Assembly: GCA_963514095.1 (NCBI GenBank) | Contig: OY741272.1 | Location: forward strand, 24,011,230-24,075,229 | Length of the DNA: 64,000 nucleotides | Source of the DNA: Eutrigla gurnardus | Lineage: Eukaryota > Chordata > Actinopteri > Perciformes > Triglidae | Direction of reading: 5' to 3' | Position numbers and translations under genes: made by a program | Shown here: positions 26,299 to 35,904 of the stretch, piece by piece | Numbering within the stretch: the stretch's first letter is position 1 | Layout: every line of letters starts with the position of its first letter | Notes under the pieces: generated by a model | The model's input: only the letters and a program-made list of their open reading frames with translations | Database searches by the model: none | Told to the model about the DNA's origin: nothing

Positions 26299-27855
26299 GC
26301 AGGGCCGGTGGTGAGACAGCAGCCCCGGGGGTGATTGAAGATAAGATAGAGGAGAGAAGGAAAGACAGCCTGGCCCCCTTCCTCGGTGCCAGCAGGACTT
26401 AAAGACCTTCCACTACCCTTATATTTCGCTACGACACCAACCAGCCGGAAGGAGGGGGGGGAGGGTTTTCGGGGGGTTTGGGGTAGCGGGGAGGGGTTTG
26501 TCATGCCAGCAGGAATTGGCGTGAGCATTCCTCCCAGGGGCAAATCCCTCCCATCTTCTCTGCAATTTAAACTAGGAACAAAAAGTATGTGTATGTTTTA
26601 TTTTTTTGGTTTATTTCATTTTTTTTTTTTTTGTTGAAGTTTTATTCAGTTTTATTTTTTGTTGTGGGGAGGTGTGCAGTGTGTCCAGCGGCCCTTCACC
26701 TCCCTCGATCCTCTACCTAACATACAGTACAGGAAGGGGGCTCTGCTTTGCTTTCGACCTACTATTGTACAGTGTTGTTAATGTGTGGAGAAGAGTCGTC
26801 TCTCCTCACCTGCGGGCTCGGCCTTCCCCCGTTCTGCAGCGGGCGGGAGGCAGCCTGCAGGCGCACGGCCACTACGCTGGCCAGTAGGGAGCCACGTTAC
26901 TGCCTGATGGGGCGATACTAGCCAATCACTGTTTGGGTTGTTTATGTGTGGGATGATTAAGCGCTTCCTGCTCAGGACCTGAGAGAATACGTCACTGCTG
27001 CCAGAGAGAAGTTACTCTCTTTTTTTTCATGCTCTCTCCCTTGTTCACCAGACTGCTCAGTCCTTCATATGACAGACGTTGGTCGTGTTTAACTACATTA
27101 TAGTCACATAATCACCTGGTGTACCCTTAATAGATAATGTCCCAGAGCCTACCTATAGAGGGCAGCAAACATGAAGAGAATGCAACAGAAACGGGGAGAC
27201 GAGAAGAAAATATAAAGATTGTATGATAGATATTTAATCTGATCAGAGAGTCGATGCTTTGAGACAGACCGGTGCCCATAGGGTGAGTCAGAGTTGTTTG
27301 ATGGTGTTCAGCATAGCAGCAGCCCCTTGAACCACCACCGACACCCACTCAAGCAGCACAGAAGGACAAAGACATGAGGTAATGTCTGCAGGCCGAGAGA
27401 GGCAGAGATGGAGGGGTGGGAGTAGATGGTGCGGAGCTGCGCTGCTGTTTAACAGTCACCAGAACTCCCAGTGCAAAACTAAATATCTCCACTCCCTGGT
27501 TGATTGTTTTTACCTCCCTTTAAATTTTTTTTTTTTTTTTTTTTTTTTAAGATTATCAGAGGAAAATTAGTTCAGAAATAATAACAATAATGGTATCATT
27601 ACACATGTATAGAAAATGCACAGTCTGCTTGGACTTTACTGTACAAAGAATCGCAAGCGGGTTCTGTCAGACATAGCCTCTGTATGGAGGAGGATTGGGT
27701 TTATAATTCTCCTTTTTTATTTATTTTTTTTTGCAGGGTTCTTCAGTTCTGGCTCTCGTTTTTATGTATTTTAATTATTAACTAAGTTAAAAGCAATTTA
27801 ATATTTTAAGCTCTGCGGATTGTAATCTAATAAAAGAGAAATGCCACTTTGCCTC
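26299..27855 (+). other. mob2: mob2 3' UTR with poly(A) signal
   Basis: From the stop codon the sequence runs without another gene to an AATAAA at 27829-27834, followed by a T/G-rich downstream stretch (CAGTGTCTTTTGTC). The UTR includes a G-run cluster (26451-26497), a T-rich block at 26606-26660 and a poly-T at 27521-27548. The exact cleavage site is inferred. Confidence 0.7.
27829..27834 (+). terminator. mob2: mob2 poly(A) signal AATAAA
   Basis: This canonical hexamer, on the mob2 strand about 1.5 kb after the stop, precedes a T/G-rich region and sits just before the minisatellite begins. Confidence 0.65.
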
Positions 27856-27953
27856 AGTGTCTTTTGTCTCGACATGTTTGTGTAAATCACGGGCGCTCTT
27901 TTCATTGCTTCACGATCAAATGCGTTACACTTTATCAGTAAGAGAATACCCAG

Positions 27954-28905
27954 ACACCCACTCACAGTGCCAGCTGGTTCTACAGGCCTCGGACCAGCAT
28001 TTAAAACTGCCAGCAGACACCCGCTCACCATGACATCTGGTTCTACATGCCTCGGACCAGCGTTTAAAAACTGCCAGGAGACACCCACTCACAGTGCCAG
28101 CTGGTTCTGCAGGACTCGGACCAGAGTTTAAAACTGCCAGCAGACACCCACTCACTGTGCCAGCTGGTTCTGCAGGCCTCGGACCAGAGTTTAAAACTGC
28201 CAGTAGACACCCGCTCAACATGACAGCTGGTTCTACATGGTTAGGGGGTTGGGGTTACAGTTAGGTCTCGGACCAGGGTTTAAAACTCCCAGCAGACACC
28301 CACTCACTGTGCCAGCTGGTTCTACAGGCCTCGGACCACACTTAAAACTGCCAGCAGACACCCACTCACTGTGCCAGCTGGTTCTGCAGGCCTCGGACCA
28401 GCGTTTAAAACTGCCAGCAGACACCCACTCACCATGCCAGCTGGTTCTACAGGCGTCAGACCAGTGTTTAAAACTGCCAGGAGACACCCACTCACTATGC
28501 CAGCTGGTTTTACAGGCCTCAGACCAGCGTTTAAAACTGCCAGCATACACCCACTCACTATGCCAGCTGGTTCTGCAGGCGTCAGACCAGTGTTTAAAAC
28601 TGCCAGGAGACACCCACTCACTATGCCAGCTGGTTTTACAGGCCTCAGACCAGCGTTTAAAACTGCCAGCATACACCCACTCACTATGCCAGCTGGTTCT
28701 GCAGGCCTCGGACCAGTGTTTAAAACTCCCAGCAGACACCCATTCACCATGACAGCTGGTTCTGCAGGCCTCGGACCAGTGTTTAAAACTCCAAGCAGAC
28801 ACCCGTTCACCATGACAGCTGGTTCTACAGGGTTAGGGGGTTAGAGTTTTGGTTAGGTCTTCGACCAGTGTTTAAAACTCCCATTAGATACCACTCACCA
28901 TGCCA
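27954..28905. repeat. 63-bp minisatellite, about 14 copies
   Basis: Each unit carries CTGGTTCTRCAGG, a GACCAGNGTTTAAAACT core and CAGACACCCACTCAC. The CTGGTT anchor recurs at 27974, 28037, 28101, 28164, 28227, 28316, 28378, 28441, 28504, 28567, 28630, 28693, 28756 and 28819, so the period is 63 bp except for one unit enlarged to 89 bp by a TTAGGGGGTT insertion. Because 63 is a multiple of three, each frame that escapes stops once escapes them throughout; the long open frames on both strands here are therefore not genes. Confidence 0.95.
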
Positions 28906-29785
28906 TGTTAGGGTTGGTGTTACTTCCTTTTTTTTTTACTTTCTTTTTTCTTTTACTGTATCTCTGGAACAGCAAGTCATAGTGACACGGGCTAAAGATG
29001 TGTGTTCAGAAGGGTTGAATTAGGTCAGACGCCAACCACTCCCGATTCTCTATGGCCCTCCGTTCCCGAGATATAAGCAGAAATGTGAAAATTGGGTTTG
29101 GGTTAGGGTTAAGGTTAAGGTTGGTGTTGGGTCAGGGTTGGGGTTATGCCTGGGCATTGCCACCATGTATTGAAAGAAGTCATTAGGACCCCCCACATTG
29201 TTGTTTCTTTAGTGAGTTATATAACTACTATTGCAAAGGCATTATAAAAATGTCAGTATACCATCTACTTAATTGCAAAATTTTCAGGGGGAGGACCCCC
29301 AGACCCCCGCCTAACAGGACCCCCCCACATATCAAATTCTGCTTACGCCCCTAGAAAGAGGAAAGAAATGTGATAGTCTTGTGTGCTGACTCATGAACAT
29401 GATATTTTTCAAGAGGAACTTGACTAATTTTACACATGGTTTGATATACCTTTATTTATATACCGGTATCTATATATATATCGCTTCTCATGGGATATAT
29501 ATATATACAGTGTTTTCTCCTGTTTATATTAAGGAGCAGGTCAGAATCCTGTATTTTAATTTATTCTTATTTTTGTTGTTGGTAAAATAGTTTTCAAATA
29601 AGAGCTATTGTTTGTTGTGTTGGCCGTGGTCACCCTGAACCTTTTATTGAAAATGAATATGTGTTTTGGACTGCATCTTCTGGTCTTCATCGTCTCTGGG
29701 AGTTGGGGAAAAGGGAGAGCAAATTTTATATTCCGCTCAGGTTGCCCCTAGACCGGGAGTAACAAAACCCATCGCAACATATGCT
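28906..29785. other. Repeat-derived intergenic DNA with degenerate TTAGGG-like tract
   Basis: No gene. Near 29097-29145 there is a run of GGGTTAGGGTTAAGGTTAAG-type degenerate telomere-like repeats. The stretch ending TTACGCCCCTAG near 29352 looks like the end of a hAT-type element (reverse complement begins CTAGGGGCGTAAGCAG), but I could not find the other end. Confidence 0.4.
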
Positions 29786-30420
29786 TGGCAATGTCTGAGT
29801 GTAGTAAGTACAAAACAATCACATCAAGCCAACGTCATATTTTAGGGGGAAAAAGTCATACTGTATTTACTATGTCGCAAATTCTCGAAAAAATGATCTC
29901 GTTCGTATCATATACCTGGCAAAGTCTGAGTGTAGTAAGCACCAAAACAGTGACAAAAAGCAAAAGTGGTATGTCAAAAAAAGTCATGAAATAAAGTGAA
30001 ATTTCAGTTAGTCGAAAAAGTCATAGTATGGTATGTCAATTTTTTTTATAAAACAGTCATAGTATGGTATGTCATTTTTTTTTATAAAAAAAAGTCAGTA
30101 CAGCACGTCATATCGTATGTCAAAAAATGCATTGTAAATTGAAGCCAGTACAATTTACAATACATTTTTTGACTTGCTATACAATGACTTTTTTAATTAC
30201 TTTTTTCAACATACATATGACATTTTCTGATATTCTTAAGTATGACTTTTTGTGACTTTTTTCAACATACTATACTATGACTTTTTTCGCTACTTTTTTC
30301 GAAATACTAAAGTACAACGTTTTTCGTGACTTTTTCGAAATACTAGAGTGACTTTTTTTATAATTTTTTTTTACATAATATCGTGTGACTTTTTCCATTA
30401 AATGTTTACGTATCGCTATA
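29786..30420. repeat. AT-rich dispersed repeat with inverted copies
   Basis: Two copies of GTCTGAGTGTAGTAAG..CCAAAACAG-type sequence (near 29793 and 29921) are reverse-complement relatives of the GTTTTGGACTCACTACACT block repeated at 31821-32360. Many GACTTTTTT and CATACTATA motifs occur in mirrored order around a hairpin at 30119-30173. No coding potential is visible. Confidence 0.6.
30119..30173. repeat. 23-bp inverted repeat with 9-nt loop
   Basis: Left arm 30119-30141 and right arm 30151-30173 are reverse complements with one mismatch. The arm starts GTCAAAAAATG and ends TGTAAATTG. The hairpin sits at the middle of the AT-rich repeat and suggests the centre of a palindromic mobile element. 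Confidence 0.85.
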
Positions 30421-31679
30421 CCAGTGGTTCCCAAACTTTTTCTGCAGGGCCCCCCTTTTGTAAAAAAGTGTCAAGCCTTTATCGCTATTAAATTCATGCA
30501 GTCATTCTTAAACAATAAAAACCAAGACTCCTTGTAATAGACTCCTTTAGAAACTCCTTTAAAACAGTAGTTTCTCTCACTGCATGCCTTGACACCAGTG
30601 GCGGCGCCAGAGTATTTTTTCTGGTTCAACTACGGTGGGGCTAACTCATACGACGGTGGGGCTCAAATCAATGTCAGAATTTCAATGTGAATATAAAACA
30701 ACACCCAGTGGCGCTGCCAGCCGGAATCCAGTACGCACTGGGAGGACTTTTTTTGAAGGTGGAAAAAAAATTGATGCTGCTGAACCGGGCCGGATGCCGC
30801 CGCATTTGAGAGGACGATCGCGCGTGTGTGCGCAATTACGCATAGCGTGTGTTGGCCCCTCTCCACTACACAATACAGCTCGGCTCTAGTCTCGTCACCT
30901 CTCTGCTGCTGAGCACTGTGGGCCGAGCCGATGCATGTCTCTCTCCCCGGGCCGGCAGAGTTATCATACCGTACTGTGCGTGTGAGTCCAAGCGTGTGTG
31001 TGCGTGCGTGGAGTGCTCACAAGCGTGCGCTTGTGTTTAGGTCGGGGATGGAGGGCACAAAAAACTATTTGCACCGGGGCCTATCACCATGATATACACT
31101 ACTGATTTCACTGATACTGAAAACATTAGATTTTGTCTTAAAAAAGTATTTTTCCATTTGTTGTTGTATTTGCCGTTTCTGTGCGTACATTGAAATTGAA
31201 TCCTGGCGGCGGCGCTGACAACACCCTCCCGCAGCTATAAACACGCACACAGTGAGAGAGAGAGGGACAGCGAAACGTGAATAGTTACGTTAACAGCCGG
31301 GACCCGAGTGGTCATCTTCCCCTGCAGGTGTCAACAGTGCGTCCGTAGTTTTATCCAACACGCCCGCCACCGCCATCGGTTGTTCCGTCCGACGACGTTT
31401 AAAAACAAATGTATCCATGATCAATTTTGACCAGCTTACTAACGTTAACTTAACGTGAGTGACTATAAGCCGCTAACGCGAACTGCTAGAGCCAGGTAGC
31501 TTACAAGCTAGTAGCCTGCTGTCTCTGTGTCGAACATACACTAAAAGCGGACTCACATGAGTGACATTTACGTACGGACAGTACAGTCTGTTAATTAACC
31601 CAGATCAGTGACAGTTGTCACCGCAGCTGCCTGAATGCCGTTACGACGTGACGTGGTGGTGCTGTTGAACTCCGCACTT

Positions 31680-31812
31680 TCCACATGGGAGAGAGAGGGG
31701 GATGTGACATGTATCAAAGGATCTCCAGCCGGGATTCGAACCTGAGGCTGCTGCAATATGCAGACATGGGTAAATGGCATGAACTCTAACCACTCAACCA
31801 CCTGCCTGCCAT
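31680..31812 (-). mobile_element. tRNA-derived SINE copy 1
   Basis: On the minus strand a tRNA-like head has an A-box region TGGTTGAGTGGTTAGAG (31784-31800) and a B box GGTTCGAATCC (31732-31742). A tail follows with TGACATGT and CCCCCTCTCTCTCCC motifs. The head and tail together mark a SINE and not a functional tRNA gene. Confidence 0.8.
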
Positions 31813-31820
31813 GAATAAGC

Positions 31821-32365
31821 CTTTTTATGGCTGTTTTGGACTCACTACACTGAGACTAGGCGCGTCAAGCAAGATGAGCGATTTTTATGCCTTTTAAACA
31901 ATTTTAAATATTTTTTTATGAATATATCCTGACTGACTTTTTCGTGAATTTTCGACGTGCTATGACTTTTTTTTTGGGGGGGGGGGGGGGGGGGAATATG
32001 ACTAAGCCTTTTTATAACTGTTTTGGACTCACTACACTCAGATTTTGATTGACACGCGATATAGAAGCATATGTTAGGACTTTTACATCATTTTTACAAC
32101 ATTTTATGAATTTTGTCGATTTTTCACTTTTTTTTCGACATGCTATAGTATGACTTTTTTTTTTCCTGAAAAAAATGATCATGGCTTTTTATGGCTGTTT
32201 TGGACTCACTACACTGAGACTTGGTGCATCAAGCGATAAGAGCGATTTTTATGACTCTTTAACAATTTTAAATATTTTTTTCTGAATATATTCTGACTGA
32301 CTTTTTCGTGAATTTTCGACATGCTATAGCATGACCTTTTTTTAACAATATGATCAAGGCTTTTT
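31821..32365. repeat. Tandem repeat, unit about 175-187 bp, three copies
   Basis: Units start with CTTTTTATGGCTGTTTTGGA at 31821, again near 32008 (CTTTTTATAACTG) and at 32185, with a diverged partial start near 32360. Each unit ends in a TTTTTCGACATGCTATAG-like motif. A poly-G run of about 18 separates the first two copies. The same sequence family appears inverted at 29786-30420. Confidence 0.75.
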
Positions 32366-32400
32366 TTTTTAAAGATTATTTTCTTGCATAGACACCTTTG
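32345..32400 (-). mobile_element. SINE copy 3, left part (split by the middle hAT element)
   Basis: The stretch AAAGATTATTTTCTTGCATAG..ACACCTTTG matches the tail of SINE copy 2 (near 32550-32580). It continues at 34254-34315 after the middle hAT-like element, so that element landed inside this SINE. Confidence 0.65.
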
Positions 32401-32534
32401 CAGGGGCGGATCTAGGATTATGGGAGATCCGAGGCTTAGCCCAGAGGGACGAAAGATGTATGCGCAAAGTTCTGGCATATATTCTGCGTATGCTAACTGT
32501 TATTACAACTGACAGTAATGAAAACCATCTAGCA

Positions 32535-32722
32535 AAAACTCTATTTTTAAATATTTTTTTCTGGCATAGATGCCTTTTATTAGCAGTGGACAGATAGGAA
32601 ACACAGCAGAGAGAGGGGGTGTGACATGCAGCAAAAGACCACCAGCCTGGATTTGAACCGGGGTCGGTTGCGTATACGTGTATTCATGGCATGCGCTCTA
32701 ACCACTCGGCCACCTGCACACT
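32535..32722 (-). mobile_element. tRNA-derived SINE copy 2
   Basis: On the minus strand the A-box region TGGCCGAGTGGTTAGAGC (32694-32711) and B box GGTTCAAATCC (32649-32659) are clear. The tail carries TGCTGCATGTCACA and CCCCCTCTCTCTGC. It is the same family as copies 1 and 3 and gives the best view of the head-tail structure. Confidence 0.85.
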
Positions 32723-33011
32723 TGAAAGATACTACTTTGTCAGTCAATAACTTCTCACACACCGAGTATTAATCTTAACATTCACAGACCTAAAACATCT
32801 GTTCCGACGTTGGTCGTTAATTGTTGGTCGTTGCGCCACCGAGAAAAACGTTCTTCTGTCCATCATGTAGCTACGTCCATCTGACATGTCGATTTGAACC
32901 CGCGGGCGGAATCAACACAGGAAAGAGAGAGAGGACACACTTCTTCTTGGCAGGACAGGCTATGAACGCAGGTTACTTTCCCGCTGCTGCTGCCTCTCTG
33001 TTGGACTCCGG

Positions 33012-34078
33012 CATCGGCGTCGCTAGACCTCTTTTACTGGGGCACGTGCCCCGGTATTGATCTGCCGTGCCCCAGTAAAATCTCCCGTTCGAGTTTTAAC
33101 GAGCTACTATATTTGGCAGTGGATTCATTTATATTGATAATAACGGTAAAATAATGGATTTTCTTTCTCATCCACAATCTCAAACCAACGCAGTTTAACC
33201 CAAAATACAAGCTGAGGCGTGCACCTTGTGGTCCGGGTCCGTGCACGGCACGGCAGTGTTAGCCGGGGCACCGCGGCGCACACGCATAGATAAATGCAAA
33301 AAAAAAACATCAGTCATGTTGTTTTTTAAACGCAAGTCCGTGTTTGACAAGCTTAAACATGGTCAAAAAACCAAAGACAGGATATGGTTTACTTTAAAAA
33401 TACAACAGACCCCCCCATCACGTCACGGTATGATCCACTTCTCTCTCCCACCTGCCCCGCTCGACCCGATGCCCGCAGTAGCCGGCGTGAAGCGGCACAG
33501 TGCGCGTAGTTTCTGACAGTGTTGCGGTCGTTCCAGTAAGTAACTCAAACAACGACATGTTACACATTTCTATTACCACTCAATAATCACCACCAGTCCT
33601 CATTCCTGCTGCTCTGAATCACAGATCACTCTTTGTGTTGTTTCATAGGAGTTAGATAGCTGACGGTTTACCCCATTATCTTTTAATTTGAATACAATTT
33701 CATTTATAGTACTTTGTAAACCAAGTGATGGCTCAGCATTAAAGTAAGATTTACAGTCACAGTGATTTTCCCCAACCCCAAAAGTCTGATGTTCTTCATT
33801 CACAAATGTGGGAATGATACTCCAAAATCAACAAAAACATGTTGAGCATGTTCATAATGAATGTGGAAGTAAATATGAATTAGAGATGAATATTGCTACG
33901 TTTTTTACCTTTCAGTTTTAGCAGCAGCAGTATGGCTGTGGCAGTAATAGTGGGCTAAGCAAGGTAAGTTTATATAGCACATTTCATACATGCAGCGGGA
34001 ATATAAGGATGTTTTTTTGTGATTTCAGTAATAGGGGGCCTGTGCCCCAGTAGAGCTTTATGTCTAGCAACGCCCCTG
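33012..34078. mobile_element. Inner hAT-like MITE (1,067 bp) with 8-bp TSD
   Basis: The imperfect terminal inverted repeats share GGCGTYGCTAGAC and TACTGGGGCAC. The flanks are a perfect 8-bp duplication GACTCCGG (33004-33011 and 34079-34086). It lies inside the middle element. It has no long open frame; a short frame near 33318 (MLFFKRKSVFDKLKHGQKTK) vaguely recalls transposase N termini, but I do not rely on it. Confidence 0.85.
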
Positions 34079-34245
34079 GACTCCGGTACTGCAGGAAGGC
34101 TACACCAGACTCCGGTGCGGTCAGGGGAGGGAGACTGACATAAACCGCGTTGAGCTTCCCCCCCCCCCCTACTGTAAACATTCGGGGCTTTGGCAAAAAC
34201 ATCCGGGGCTTGAGCCCAAGTAGCCATCCCCTAACCCCGCCCCTG

Positions 34246-34315
34246 CACCTTTGTATTTAGCGGTGGATAGAGAGGAAACATGGGAGAGAGAGGGGGATGT
34301 GACATGTATCAAAGG
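34246..34315 (-). mobile_element. SINE copy 3, right part (truncated)
   Basis: The SINE tail (GTGGATAGAGAGGAAACATG, GAGAGAGGGGGATGTGACAT) continues from the left part after the middle element. It is cut off at 34315, exactly where a second copy of the outer element's left end begins. The tRNA head is absent. Confidence 0.7.
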
Positions 34316-34508
34316 CAGTGGCGGCGCCAGAGTATTTTTTCTGGTTCAACTACGGTGGGGCTAACTCATACGACGGTGGGGCTCAAATCAATGTCAGAAT
34401 TTCAATGTGAATATATAACAACACCCAGTGGCGCTGCCAGCCGGAATCCAGTACGCACTGGGAGGACTTTTTTTGAAGGTGGAAAAAAAAAATTGATGCT
34501 GCTGAACC
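34316..34508. mobile_element. Second copy of the outer element's left terminus
   Basis: About 190 bp starting CAGTGGCGGCGCCAG are almost identical to 30596-30786, with small indels in an A-run. Identity stops abruptly after TGATGCTGCTGAACC. The flank on its left (ATCAAAGG) does not match the flank right of 35729, so this copy does not form a simple insertion with the right end. Confidence 0.8.
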
Positions 34509-34699
34509 ACCGCGGTCAAGCCAGCCGCAACTCCGATCTCCGTGGTCAAATCAGCCGCACTTAAATTTCGACTGAACAGTATTCTCAGCGTTGCGGTAAA
34601 TGCGGAGAAACATCGTATTACTTCCGGTTTTCAAAATAAAGGTATTAAGAACAGTAAGCTATATATCGAACCACCAACCATTGAAAATAAAATGTTACA

Positions 34700-35690
34700 T
34701 TAAAGTGTTTCATGCACCTATGATGAATAAAAAACACTTGTTATCATTTGTTTTACTGCACAAATGTGGAGAAATGCAAAATTAAAAGTACCATATTTAT
34801 ACCTGAGATTGCATCGTTGCCCATATTTGAGCTACTGTAAAAACACTTTGCTCAATAATTCCTGGCTATGGGTGGTATATTTGACATCTACACATAATTG
34901 ACTACAAGTATGTTTAATATGAAGCATTTTTACTGTAGCAATGTGGAGAAATTCAAGTATAAATGTCCCATATTTATACCTGAGATTGCATCGTTGCCCA
35001 TATTTGAGCTACTGTAAAAAGACTTTGCTCAATAATTCCTGGCTATGGGTGGTATATTTGAGTTCTACACATAGAGGACTACAACTATACTTTAAATCAA
35101 GCATTTTTACTGTAGCAATGTGGAGAAATTCAAGTATAAAAGTCCCATATTTATACATGCAGATTGCATATTTGACCACATTTGAGCTACTGTAAAAAGA
35201 CTTTGCTCAATAATTCCAGAATGACACTGATTGATTTGAGTTGAGGACATCTCTGACTACATACATACCAAAAATGAAGCATTTTTACTGTACCAATTAA
35301 GAGAAATTACAAAGTAAAAGTCCTACATTTAACGAATAATAGGTAGAGGTATGAATATTTGAGGTGCTATAAAAATACTTTTCTCAATAATTCCAGAATG
35401 ACACTGATTGATTTGAGTTGAGGACATCTCTGACTACATACATACCAAAAATGAAGCATTTTTATTGTACCAATTAAGAGAAATTACAAAGTAAAAGTCC
35501 TACATTTAACAAATAATAGGTATATTTCTGAATATTTGGGGTGCTATAAGAATACTTTTCTCAATAATTCCAGAATGATACTGATATATTTGTATTGAGG
35601 ACATCTCTGACTACACACATACTGAAAATCAAGCATTTCTACTGTACCAATTAAGAGAAATTACAATTACAATTATCAATTCTTGATGGG
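34700..35690. repeat. 177-bp tandem array inside the hAT-like element, about 5.5 copies
   Basis: The anchor GCATTTTTACTGTA recurs at 34924, 35101, 35279, 35457 and 35633, with a diverged start near 34747, giving spacings of 176-178 bp. Units also share GAGAAATT, TTGAGCTACTGTAAAA or TTGAGGTGCTATAA, and CTCAATAATTCC. The array runs almost to the right terminus. Confidence 0.85.
35461..35466 (-). terminator. Nearest canonical poly(A) hexamer downstream of kcnj11
   Basis: TTTATT on the plus strand reads AATAAA on the kcnj11 strand, 439 bp after the stop and inside the 177-bp array of the outer hAT-like element. I found no AATAAA or ATTAAA between it and the stop codon. Use of this signal is inference. 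Confidence 0.35.
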
Positions 35691-35904
35691 GCTATAGCCC
35701 AACCAAGCCCCTCCCTGGCGCCGCCACTGCTTGACACTGAGTGAAACGCTTGTTGATGTGCACATAGCCTATCCGACTACATAGATAGATGTGATTCGCA
35801 TTAACATACATCAATTATAAAATAAATGTAATTTTTATCATTTAACAACCATTAAAAACAATGACTTGTCATATAAAATGCTGGCAGACATTGTTATCAT
35901 CAGT

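Larger units (their letters stand above)
32401..34245. mobile_element. Middle hAT-like element with 8-bp TSD
   Basis: The termini are CAGGGGCGG at 32401 and the inverse CCGCCCCTG ending at 34245, flanked by a perfect 8-bp duplication CACCTTTG (32393-32400 and 34246-34253). It is nested within the outer element, carries SINE copy 2 and is itself interrupted by the inner element. No transposase frame is visible. Confidence 0.85.
30596..35729. mobile_element. Outer hAT-like element, non-autonomous, with 8-bp TSD
   Basis: The left end is CAGTGGCGGCGCCAG at 30596 and the right end is its exact inverse, CTGGCGCCGCCACTG, ending at 35729. The flanks carry a perfect 8-bp target-site duplication CTTGACAC (30588-30595 and 35730-35737). 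An 8-bp duplication with CAGNGGCG-type termini is typical of the hAT superfamily. No transposase frame is present. The interior holds SINEs, two further hAT-like insertions and two tandem arrays. The right end lies 175 bp from the kcnj11 stop codon. Confidence 0.85.

Noticed and set aside
26055..26543. A 162-codon minus-strand frame over the last mob2 exon
   Set aside because: It is antisense to proven MOB2 coding sequence and its Gly-rich part mirrors the Pro-rich tail.
28233..28844. Long overlapping open frames on both strands (up to 189 codons) with CLLAVLN or SAGSFKHWSEACRTSW repeats
   Set aside because: They are by-products of the 63-bp minisatellite, whose unit length is a multiple of three; no start context or splice signals fit and both strands are equally open.
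29097..29145. Interstitial telomere block
   Set aside because: Units are GGGTTAGG, TTAAGG and TTGGTG mixtures, too degenerate and short to call a fusion or healed end.
30408..30490. A further hAT end (CAGTGGTTCCCAAACTTTTT at about 30422) bounded by TATCGCTAT on both sides
   Set aside because: The left end looks like a real hAT terminus, but no matching inverted right end is present and the flanking match is imperfect, so I could not define an element.
31680..31812. Possible tRNA gene with A and B boxes
   Set aside because: The same head is attached to a GAGAGAGGGGG/TGACATG tail shared by two other copies; it is a SINE and the cloverleaf arms are degenerate.
34700..35690. CRISPR-like regular spacing of repeats
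   Set aside because: The period is 177 bp with diverging units and no unique spacers, in a vertebrate genome; it is a tandem array within a transposon.
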